DNA of 64,000 nt from Mesodorylaimus sp. YZB2_4 (Eukaryota; Nematoda; Enoplea; Dorylaimida; Dorylaimidae): assembly GCA_030248295.1 (NCBI GenBank), contig JASANH010001516.1, forward strand, positions 124,001-188,000, in the 5' to 3' direction. A program made the translations under genes and the position numbers. How positions within the stretch are numbered: the stretch's first letter is position 1; each line of letters starts with the position of its first letter. Below are positions 10,708 through 21,500 of the stretch, piece by piece. Below the pieces are notes generated by a model. It saw only the letters and a program-made list of their open reading frames with translations, did not search any database and was not told the origin of the DNA.

Positions 10708-11908
10708 TTTTATCGTATTTCGCCTTTGCTGTCTGTACTCTCATGAGTGCGCATCTGCTGCTTAGTGTACAGTAAAACATGGCTATGACTATGACCGTGT
10801 TTACGATCTCTACATGCGGTAAGGTCCTCTTCGACTGACAGCTGATCATTGCCCCTCAACTTGCTGGACTCTCGCCAATGTTTATCGATACTTTACCTTT
10901 CCCGTTCCTTCTCCTCGTGTATCCTACCAGTCCTCTTTGTCCTGCATAGCATTATATTCGTCTGATGAAAACGAGTCCTTCGTCTGCAATCTTGCTTCAC
11001 AAGTACGAGCTCTACAAATTTTGCGAGCCACCTCGTCGTTTCCAGGCCATCATGTCGCATCAGCTCTTGGACCATACGGTCGACCCGATTGAATAGCACG
11101 TGGCCCCCGGACGGCGCCCATTTGTTCACCCGATGCTGCCCTTGACCAAATTACTCCACTCTCTCTACTCGATCTTTATCGACCTCGGGTCGGCCCCGTT
11201 AGAAAATGGGGGGGAGGGGGCCTGTTTGTACGCAGGAATGTGTCGGTATGATTGAAGTGCCATCATACATGGCTCGTCCATTCCATGGGCAGTTCGCTGT
11301 TTGGCACAGGATGAACCACAATGCCATTGGCGTACACAATTCAAAAATCGATCAAATCGATCGATCGATTGTTTCAAGCGACTTTTTAGTTAGAGTACTA
11401 GATCGCATCATAGTCCATGTCTTACGTTCTGAATGTGGTGAGCATCTCAACTTTACTTTTCGGTTAGTAATAGGCCGACCTTGAGGCCCGAGCCGGTTAT
11501 TTGACGCGATGCACAGCGAATGTTTTGTCTGATTTCGTTCTCGGCATGATGCTATCACCCCCCCCCCCCCCCGGTCGACGGCCCGTACTGCCCCCTCCCC
11601 AACGTACCAGCAACGTATATTACCACCATTTAGCCGCTACACTTTTGCCGGCTCGGTCGGTTCGGCGGCCCTTTAATCACTGTTCGAGATGTTTTCTTGA
11701 TCATTGTTTTGGATAAACACTTGAAGTAAAGTGAATTTTTGTATTTGGCGCGTTGACAACAAAAAGAGCGGGAAAACTAGTTACGTTGCGGGTGTCGTGG
11801 ACTGGCTTGCTCTGACTAGTATTGTTTACAAGTTTCTTTTCGTATTTTATTGCCAAGTTTTTAGTTTAGAATTCATCGTTAATTTGCAAATCAACTGCAG
11901 TTTTAAAA
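10708..11908. other. Spacer, no gene seen; one poly-C tract
   Basis: No supported coding sequence. A 15-base C run occupies 11558-11572 and a G-rich run lies near 11208-11221. An ATCGATCGATCGAT stretch near 11350 is self-complementary. The last 200 bases are presumably promoter and 5' UTR of the next gene. Confidence 0.4.
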
Positions 11909-14900
11909 ATGTCTGTCGACATTGATATGGCATTATTTTTGCCTGATTGTTTGAGTAAGTTGCCTATGTCCAATCAAAACTTTGCAAAATAACCAGTTTT
12001 CTTCATTTAGGACTAACAAAAGATGATTCGGAAGCGGAACAAAATGAAATTTGCGATGATGAAATTGTATTTCAAATATATTATCCCGAAATTCCGAGGG
12101 GTAAGTACTAATGTCAGGAGTACTTCCAGGGTCCCAATATGTATTTTTCATGGATCACCAATGTCCACTTTGACTATGTTATGGAATTGGCAGTCGATAA
12201 ACGATGATTGCAACAAATCCCTTGTGAGTCAAGGGCACCCGCTGCGCGGTCTTTGTTGTTATTGACACCAAAGATTTATGTTCCAGGGCCTTAATCCTTG
12301 TGAAAATATGTACGCCCTCAGCAGTGATTTACTGTTCGACTTAAAATGCCTCCCTGATTCCCGCATAGTCTGGTGTGGCTCCGTCCTGGCGACTTAACTT
12401 CTTTGTGAACGAGGAGAATGGGGCTCGGAATCACAGTAGTATAAAAAAGGCTTACGTGGCTGCATACAATTTAGTTAACCAAACCGAAACACGGGGTGAA
12501 ACAAAGAAAGCTACTCTTGTGACCACGTAAGAGCATACTGAATCACATATCGCAACCGCATGTTTTACATGCACAATGAGCAAGGCAACTTCGACCAAAC
12601 CACCGAACTGAGCTAAGATCCGTTCCTGTGTACCACACCGATTTATAATGCAAAAAAAGAAAAGTTGTTAGTTCAAATAGCTTCTGGTGAAAGGACCTTC
12701 ATAAACTAGAAATGATCGTGAGTGCCAGCATCGACTGATCCGATCCAGGTCTGGATCGGCCCGATCCGATCCGATCTGCTTCAAAAAAAAAGAGATAGAT
12801 AGGAATGACGTTCACGATCGTCACTGAAATCAATCAAGCTGTTGTGGTCTTGCTTGATCGAGACTAGCGGCAAGAAAACTGGTTTATTTCGATCTTGGTT
12901 CGGGTTAAGTTCGGCGACAAAAGCTGGATTGTGAACCTGGAAGCAAGCAGTGATTGAAAGAAAGCCTTTTTCAAACAGTTAAAATCTAGAGTATAAGAAA
13001 CTTAAAGTAATCTTTTCTAGCGATCAATCAGTATCTTGATCATCAGCATCTGACGATGAGTCTGTACTGATATGATACCGATTAGTAGCTTTCTCAGTAA
13101 AGGAAGAGCGACACAAAGTGTGCATTTGATAAGATTCCAAAATGGAATGCTAGAATTGTGAAACTGATCGTGAGCCTTGCTGACTGACTGGCAGCCACTC
13201 CCAACTTGAGCCTTGATAGCCGATGTAAGTACTGTGCCCAATTCTGTATTACTGACTGTGTTGATGTACCTGCCGAATGCTGGTATGTTCTGTTAGGCTA
13301 CTGACCAATTTTCGTACCTAAATCCTGAATTGCTGTCGAAAATTGAAAATCGTCTCCTTGTCTTCCCTTGTCGTCCCTTCGGATCGGATCAGTCGATACT
13401 GGCACTCACGATCATTTCTAGTTTATGAAGGTCCTTTCACCAGAAGCTATTTGTACCGTGTAATATGTGCTATATTAATCGCAGGCCTCTCAAGTGAAAC
13501 GCAATCGTTTGGTGTTTTTGCTAGTCGTATGATTCCTGTCATTTCAGATACACCGGCAGTCAATACGGCCACGATTCTCGAATTTCTAGCGGATAAACTT
13601 ACACTGTCGAGGGTACTGAATGCCGAACCACCAGTTTCCGCTGATCGAACTGTACCACCATTGAAAATTCGATTATCGTCACTGAGAAGAAAACAAAAGT
13701 CGACGACACCAACTACTGAATCAAGCATTTCAAAAACGGAACTATCGAAATGGAAGGATAAGGAATCAGCTTTGTCACTGCCACCAAAAAAACGCATGCG
13801 TTTATTAGTGGACGAATTAGAATCGCATACATCTGCCTCAAAGGAACCATTGCTTACGCCAACAAAATCTACTTTGACGAAGTCGGAAAAGAAGAAATCT
13901 GTTAGCTTTTCACAGAGCGATGGAACAAAGAAACGGAAGCTGGAATCATCGTCTACGAAATTCGATACACCATCGGGATCTAATATACTGATTCCAAAGA
14001 AATTGAAGGCATCCTCGATTTACCGATCCGAGAATTTTCGAGCGACTGAACAAGGGAAGGCAAAGAAAGATCAGGGTGTATCGACTAAAGTTAGTTCGTC
14101 CGCTACGCTAGACAAGTCAACAAATGTATCGACGAGGGTGAATAGCGCATCGAAACTGGATGATATTATCGCCTCAGTGGTGTCGTCGCCAGTCGTTCAA
14201 GTTGGATCAAAGCACGCGACGTCGCGCTCTTCGAAACTGGATGATATTATCGCCTCGGTGGTGTCATCGCCAGTCGTTCAGTCTGGATCGAATCACGCGA
14301 CATCGTCAGCCGCATCGAAACTAAATGAATTGTCGAAAAGTGTCGAGTCGAAGAAGAATGATGGCTCGCTAAAGTCGAATGCCCTGTCATCCAAGCCCAG
14401 CGCGTCAACTCCAGCAGGACCTGTTCGTATCCCTATTCCAATTCCTATTTCCGCATCAACTGTTTCGTCAGCGTCGAATTCTGCTGTGCCAAAATCGGCC
14501 TTGATTGCGAAATCATCGCTGGGCAAGCCAAAATCAACTTCAACTTCATTTCTGAATAAGTCACCGGTTACTGTTCCGAGAAATGATCAAAGAAAGAGAC
14601 CCGATGGGTCAGCTACCACGAGCGCTGTGGATGGAGGATGGAAAGGACTGGAGAAAAAGATGCAGAAGTCTGGTAAAGAGCGGCCGAAGAACAAACTGGG
14701 TGTTTGTTGCAAATTGAGCAACAAAAAGGTGAAGAAGCTTCGTCTTCAAGCTAAACTATTGTCTCAGCGTCTGGTTGCTACGACTACTCCATCAGTGAAA
14801 ACGACAAATGGCCATTCTGCGTCCAGTAAAAAAAGAAAATATCCATTCGGATCACCAATCAAAAAGAAGGCTAGGAAAATTGAAGGAAAGGATCTCTTTG

Positions 14901-16830
14901 TTCGAAAGTCCATTTTGGATAGATCAGCGGTAAGTTTTCTAAAGCACAAGCGCATCCTGTTAAAAATTTATTTATTTTTTCAGAATCCGCAAGCTCGTAA
15001 GCTCAATTTAAATGCCTTTTTCGGCTTGGAATCACCAAGTCAGTCGGCAGCAGTTGTCCCATCGAGTCAAAGTACCAGCAGGGGGCCGCCTCATCCATTC
15101 ATCTGGAAGCCATGGGAGAATCAAAGTCTGCGTCCCGCCGGTGCATTGTACGTGCCTTTGATGAAATGGGATGACTTGCTGACTTTGTTCAATAACCTAA
15201 CTGCAAAAGTGACGAAGGCGGTGAGACAAAATAATGGATTTGCGGCGATGAACAAGTCAAATTTGGTTGATCAAAATTCGGGAGCAAGGTTCGCCAACCG
15301 TGTCCCATTTCGGCAATTTTATATCAAACCAGACGACTTTCTTGATGGAAGAAAGTAAGTGAAAAGATCTTAGACATGTTCGATGCAAGTATGGGCAAAG
15401 GGGGTACCCCCCCCCCCCCCAGCTGGGCCGGCCAGGACACTGAACCCTTCCTCTTGAACCCTCTACCTCAGGTCCAGCAGGAAGAAAGAAAAGGAAAAAA
15501 GCAAAAGCGATCGAATTGTATCTGGGCTGGACCAAGCCCTGGCCTCGTAACTTCATCTGGTCTCCAAGCACAGGCCAACTGTCCATCCAGCCTACAGCGC
15601 TGTAAGTAAACAGTCAGCTTTCATCTTGGCTATCTCCCCTCCCTCTTCCCACAATCCCACTCCCAACCCAGCCGACCTTGCCCATACTTGGCTCGATGTA
15701 AAACATTCTTTTTCAGATTGATCTCGGAGGGCGAGTCGTGGCAAGCTCAATATGATAATTCGAAGGAACAACGCCGGGCAGCTCTTTTCGATGCCGAAAT
15801 GAGAGCAATAAAAGCGGGACGAACGGTAAGCTGGATATGGTTCAGAATGTTGAGTAGGTGTAATGTGTTTCTGGTTTAGCTGGCTGATGATGTGACCATC
15901 GTTATAAAGAATGCAATGCATCTGTACTTATTCGGAGTGAACTCGGAGTATGGCGATACGGCTAATTTGGAGTCGGATGTAAGTATAGGATATCTTGTAT
16001 CCACATGCCAGGCGTAGGAGGTCATTGTAGGGGATTGAAGACGGAAGCTTAATTGGATAATCGGGGCCCAGTCCGTGGCCTAGCAGGTTATCCGGCTGCC
16101 TCCCACCCTGGTTGTTCTGCGTTACTGGCTGGTGCTCGACTCGCTGCCCGTTAAATCTTTTATTGTGCCTTTTTCCCTTGGTGGGATAAGGGTAAGGATC
16201 GTTTTTGGGGGGGGGGGGGAATGGTTGTATTCTAAGGTGGACAGACTATGTGGGAGAGACACCGTTTATAATGTGCAGGTTTTTCTCAGCTGCCGCAGGA
16301 ATACAGCGATACTGCTTTGCTTTCAGATGTGTCGTGGTCTGTTGACTCAGCCGCCAGTTTGGACCAAACGAAAGCCGTATGTAGAAATGGTCATAAATGG
16401 TTTGAAGGCACGTGGCAAACCTCACATCACGTCTCCAGTCAAACGGGTGTCGGGCGTACACAACGAAGGCGGTCCCGTGCTGAATATGATGGGTGGAGGC
16501 ATGGAGTCTACTCCGTTCCAAGCATCGACGACTTCCTTTCCCATGCCTGCTACCAGTGCCGAAATGGCTTGTGCGTCTGGTATCGTGCCTGTGCATGTGT
16601 CGGCTATACCTTGCGTTGGAAACCTCATTCCGCTGATGGGGCTTCCATTTTCGACAGTCTCGCCTACTCAAATGCTCGACTATCCTGGTCGGTCGGCTCA
16701 AAGCAATGCCATGCCCGGTCAGCAATTCGATTTTAATAGTGCTTATATGACGCCTCAATATCGCCCACCGCCAATGCCACCAAAGCCCGCTTCGAGCGAG
16801 TATAGCGATTTTGCAACTCGAATATGGTAA
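11909..16830 (+). CDS. Large Ser/Lys-rich nuclear-type protein, possibly AFF (AF4/FMR2) family
   Basis: Seven exons join in frame to 887 residues: 11909-11954, 12011-12100, 13485-14929, 14984-15354, 15717-15825, 15880-15978 and 16327-16830. Intron 2 is enlarged by a MITE (12681-13447). The N-terminus is acidic; the long middle is Ser/Lys-rich with several basic patches (KKKSV, KKRKL) suited to nuclear import, and has a 27-residue internal repeat. The region encoded near 15330-15980 shows a weak match to the C-terminal homology domain of AFF scaffolds of super elongation complexes (a helical stretch around FDAEMRAIKAGR and IKNAMHLYLFG). The C-terminus is Pro/Met-rich. The gene model is well supported by splice phases. 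The AFF assignment is a guess and an unrelated low-complexity nuclear protein is equally possible. Confidence 0.7.
12681..13447. mobile_element. 767-bp MITE with 68-bp terminal inverted repeats and TA target duplication
   Basis: The first bases (GCTTCTGGTGAAAGGACC) are the reverse complement of the last (GGTCCTTTCACCAGAAGC). The inverted match runs for about 68 bp with one mismatch seen (12681-12748 against 13380-13447). The element is flanked by TA on both sides (12679-12680 and 13448-13449), as expected for Tc1/mariner-type transposition. No transposase is encoded. It lies entirely within intron 2 of the surrounding gene. Confidence 0.9.
14150..14340 (+). repeat. 81-bp coding tandem repeat
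   Basis: Two near-identical 81-bp units (from 14150 and 14231) encode SKLDDIIASVVSSPVVQ plus ten more residues. A third, diverged unit starts at about 14314 (SKLNELSKSVESK). The period is a whole number of codons, so the frame is kept. Confidence 0.9.
15407..15420. repeat. Poly-C tract in intron
   Basis: Run of 14 C in intron 4 of the gene above. A 13-base G run (16207-16219) lies in its last intron. Confidence 0.9.
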
Positions 16831-17692
16831 ATTAAGCTGATGCTTTAAAGTGTTGACTCGAAATTTCGGGTTCGTGTTATTTCTTTTGTGCCTTTTCGTG
16901 GGTAGTGATGAGCATATTTCGATGGTCTTTTTCAAATTTTCTCAGAGTTATGGATTTCGTTTGGCGTTTGTAATGCATGTAGCATTCAGCTTTGATAGGG
17001 ATGAAGTGAAATGTGAAGTATGGTACTAAAACGGGATCGTGTAAACATGGGTAAAAAATGAGAATAAAGTCAGAAAACTGAATCGTATTCAACCAATTTC
17101 TGTAAAGGCCAAAATTTAGGGCTCGTAAAAAACCAGCAGTAGTTTAGCAGAAGATATCTTGAGGGATAGTCGCGCCCAAGATTGCTGGGCAATGTTTGGC
17201 CGTCGCGTCCACCCGTCAGACGTAGTTTCGGTCTAATCAGGGTGAGGGGACACAGAATTACGTGAATTGTTAGTGCAAGCGATGTCCAGATTATATTTTC
17301 AGCCTCGTCAGGAATCCTCGCGAGTAGCAACAGTGTGACATTACGTGTTAGTTGACTATCTCCACATGTACTGGCGGGAGGAAGGTCCGAGTGTGAAGCG
17401 AATGGTGCTCAAGCGCAGTGACCGACCAAGAATGCCTTTTCGAGGGTTCTGGTTTTTGCTCATTTGCTATGAATTTAGTCGATGGTCCCCCTGTCCGAAT
17501 ATATTGATGCCTGATTATGGACAGTGCACAAGCATAACACCCCTCTGGCTACTGACGGAGGATGTAAAGCAAGTAGGTATACTTTACACTGCGAGTGGCG
17601 TCAACCGCCGCCTCCTCTACGAGCTCATTCGATCTGTTGACGGGTTCGAGCGCAGTCGTGTTGGAACGAGTGGGTCAACGTGAGTGTACGAG
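16831..17692. other. Spacer, no gene recognised
   Basis: A 112-codon open frame at 17345-17683 has no recognisable features and ends at what looks like a chance GTGAGT. The rest is probably 3' UTR and intergenic sequence. Confidence 0.35.
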
Positions 17693-18289
17693 ATGACGAA
17701 GCGTCCACCCGAAGCTTGGCATCCAAAAGCGGGCGACGTCCTCGAGGCCGTTGGGAAGTTGTAAAGAAGCTGGGCCAGGGCGCCTTCGGAGCCGTCTACG
17801 AAGTGAAAGACAAGCGAAACGGCGGAGCGGGGGTCTGCAAGGTGAGCCAGCCTGGGTCTTCTAGGGACTGCCAGTAGGGAAGGTCCGTTTCAGGTGGAGC
17901 ACGTCGACGCACCCGTCCACATCCTGAAGTGGGAAGTGCTGGTGATGCGAAAGTTGACCAAGGCGGGTGCCACGCACTCGACTCAGTTCCTGGACTGCGG
18001 CCGGAGTCCGAATGGCAACTACGTGTTCCTGTGCATGGCCATGATCGGACAGAATCTCGAGAAGCTTCGTGAGAACCTGCCAGAGAGCGCGGGTGGCCGA
18101 TTCTTGCTGCGAACTGCTCTGCACTGCGCCCTGGAGACGCTGCAAGGAATGCGAGAGGTGCACGACTGCGGGTGAGTGGCTGTGCGGAGAGGCCCTTGCT
18201 ATCCAGACCGATACAGGAGCTCCCATCTAGGTACCTGCATCGGGACGTGAAACCTGAAAACTTCGCCATCGGTCGACCACCGGACACGA
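17693..18289 (+). pseudogene. Truncated CK1/TTBK-type protein kinase, copy 1
   Basis: Three exons (17693-17841, 17894-18171, 18231-18289) encode the N-lobe and start of the C-lobe of a casein kinase 1 / tau-tubulin kinase-like enzyme. The Gly-rich loop is LGQGAFGAVYEV, the ATP-binding Lys lies in CKVE, and the catalytic loop is YLHRDVKPENFAIG. Similarity ends just after RPPDTRR, so the metal-binding DFG segment and everything downstream are missing. A one-base deletion near 17748 also separates the likely Met (17693) from the kinase frame. The break coincides with a short tandem duplication (GGACACGAGGCGGTCA twice). Comparison with the copy at 41.1-41.6 kb supports the missing base. It is probably non-functional. 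Confidence 0.8.
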
Positions 18290-18568
18290 GGCGGTCATGC
18301 GGACGGCGGACACGAGGCGGTCACCAATTTTGGTCATGCGCCGATGTGAATATTCTCAGAGGTAAAAGTCACGTTTTGACTTTTTTCAAATGATTATTTT
18401 GTGGGCAACGAGTTTGTTCGTCCGAATCTCGAATACCCACTTGAACGAGTTTTGTTAGTTATTGTCACTCAGTCGGTCTACTTTTGAATCCATTGCCAGC
18501 CTTCCTTGATTGCAGTCATCACGAAAATTGCTATTGTCACTTGCACCCTCCTTCTGCCTCCATTTCAG

Positions 18569-21500
18569 AACCCAAGGACTCTTGCCAAGGGCACGGTGAA
18601 TTGAAAGATGGGCAGTGTCGATGCGAACGCTTGCACTCTGGCGAAGCGTGTCAAACGAAAGGTAACAAGTCGCCGATGCTAAAAGGTCTCGTATGCAGAA
18701 TACAAAAAACTTACCTTTTCTCATTTTTAGACGAGTGCTGGGCCGATCAAGATTGCGGAATAAATGGGAAATGCGAAGAACTGAAAACCTTCTCGCTCCC
18801 AAGACGCGTCTGTTATTGTAAGCAAGGCTGGTTCGGGTCTGGATGCAATTTCCGTAAGCACATTGAATCAAGTCTTGGTGCGCATTACAAGAAAGATCTG
18901 ACTTTTAGCCTCCCCTTTGCAAAAGTCGTCCATAGACACATCTCAGCATCAGTCACAGGAATTTGGTGTGGACAAAAATAAAATGTACTGGAGGATTCTC
19001 AAGGTAAAAACTCGGCACCTCATGAAACAATGTAGCTTTATAATAAGCCACACTGCATATTTTTAGGAACAAAATGAAGTAGAAGTTGTGCTGCAGTATC
19101 CAAGCACTAGCTGGATAGCTATTGGATGGCGACCCGAGAACACGCCCTCTTCGTGCGCTAACCTTGAACGGTTGCGAATCCGTCCAGCAGGAGTATCGCC
19201 TTCCTCCGCAGTACCTAACCCAGCTGCCGAGCCGAGACCAACAGTTCCGGATGGGCTACCAACTTTGCCGAACTTGCCCCCGTACGCCATAAATGGTAAG
19301 CCTAGCAAAATGTGCTCTAGCCTTTGCTTGTTGAGAGCTTGGCATAAATCAGGGCATTATGATTTGGCATGCATTACATGGCTTCGCTCATGGTTGTCAG
19401 AGGCAGAACCACACAGGTTGTTTTCATGTAATAGAAACCTTTCCATCGGCACCTTTCTTCCCTCAACCAGTTAATGGCACGGAAACGGTTGCTGGAAATG
19501 GAACCAAGGTCGGGGGACCTGCGCAGTTTCCTAGCATTGTGCACACGGCCAGCAAAAACGGACCCGACTCATCCGAGTCCGAAATATCATTTAGCAGTAA
19601 TGGGACCGTTGAAGCTCCTGAACAAGTGCCCCATGCATCAAATGGCACGACGACAGAAACGGCTGACGAAGGACCACTGGTCACTGGGCTTCCTGGCATC
19701 GGATCAGGCCCGGAATTCACAGGATCTCCTGTGCCATTCCCACCCCCATACGCATCAGCTAATGGAAGCCAAGGTGCAAAGCAATCGTCCGATGACTCAG
19801 GTAAGTCTGCGGAAGCTTTTTATGTGAAATCCTTGGCTCGCCTTAGGGCTATCTAGGGCGAGTCTAATGTCTGCGTGGACATTGGACAGTACTTGTTTCA
19901 GTTGTGATCGGCGAGCTATGTTATGGCGACTTGCGATTCCCATCCGACTGCACTGAGGCCTGTGACTTGAGGACATCGTGGACTTACATCGAAGACACAG
20001 ACGAAATCGAGTTCTCAATTGAAGCAAAGACACCACCAAATACTTGGACCGCTCTTGGATTCTCACCCACTGGAAGCATGGTATGTGCGACACAGCAGAC
20101 CGCGCGACCTTCAGCTGGTTCATAAAAGAAAACCCCAAATCATCCGACGTTTTAGAACGATGCCGACATGATCGTCACAAAAAGCTTACAAAACAAGCTA
20201 TCCATCTTGGACATGTTCACAAACGGATACGCTCCTCCCGCCAAGGACCCACTGCAGAATGTGTCCATAGGGCCAGTAGCTGGCACACACGTGAACGGAG
20301 TCTTGCGAACGTCATTCCGACGACCGCGCAAAAGCTCAGACGAGCACGACGTGTCGTTTACGGATTCGGACTGCTATTACTTCATACTGACAGCTAAGAC
20401 AATCAGTTGACCTGATGGTAGTTCTATAAAATACTTAGGTAGTATCTCATTGACAGGTGGTACCCTGAACCAGGACGGATCGATGAACAAACACAACAGC
20501 AGACCACGTGTATCAAAGAGGAAAGTGTGCGTTGGCAGCTGCAACCCATCACCGCTCGGAGGAGGTAGTCAAGCGAGGCAGAACTTTTTTCGGTCATCCT
20601 TTGAAATGCCAGGTTTTGCAGGCGCTGGTGAAAAGTACGTTACATGCGATCGCGAACTCAAGTTCCCTCCTGGCTGCAAGCCCCCGGCCTGTGATTATGT
20701 CGCTAACTGGACATACATAGCCCAGACCCAGGAAGTCATGTTCCAGATTTCAGCCAGAGAAATCGGACGGTGGACTGGTATTGGGTTCTCAAGAGAAGGC
20801 AACATGGTCAGTGCTATGATGACGAGAGAAGAATTTGAGTAAGATGGGCGCTCTTTTTAGACCAACAGTGACATGGTCATGGGTTGGGTGTATGAGAACG
20901 GCACGTTCGTGACTGATCGATTCGCCTATGGCCGGCATCAACCCGCCATTGACAAGCAACAAGACTTAAAAGAAGTGCACGGACGGATCGAGGATGACGT
21001 GCAGACAATCACATTCAGCCGAAAGTTGGTCACGAACGACCCCGAGGACATTTCGCTCAAGGAGTGTCTGTACTACTTGTTCCCCGTGGGTGGTGGCCGA
21101 GTGTTGGCCAGAACATCCAAAGACTTCCAAGATAAGACTACACCGCTTGGATTCCATGACCAGACATTGCCGAAGATCTCGCGGGATTTGATTTGCATTT
21201 GCAATGGTAATGTGGAAATGGTAAGTCTGCTTGAGTATGGTCCTAAGAATGCCTCAATTTCAGATGATGGTATTCCAGTCAATATTACTTCTGCTCGTTT
21301 GCGTCGTCAAGCACCAGCCGACGATGAGGAGGACTCTGTCGAAGTGCAGTCGCCACCCCCGAGCCAGCGTCAACCGAGTTTGCCGCAGGGTCAGTCTGCT
21401 GTCAATATTACTTTAGGAGCGCGACCTATTCCAGTCTTTGACCCTCAAGCCTCTGAAGAGTCCTCAATCACGGCCACCCAGGCAGCTACAACTGCAGCTG

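Noticed and set aside
17345..17683. 112-codon frame before the kinase fragment
   Set aside because: No recognisable feature; its end overlaps a donor-like GTGAGT and does not join the kinase frame.
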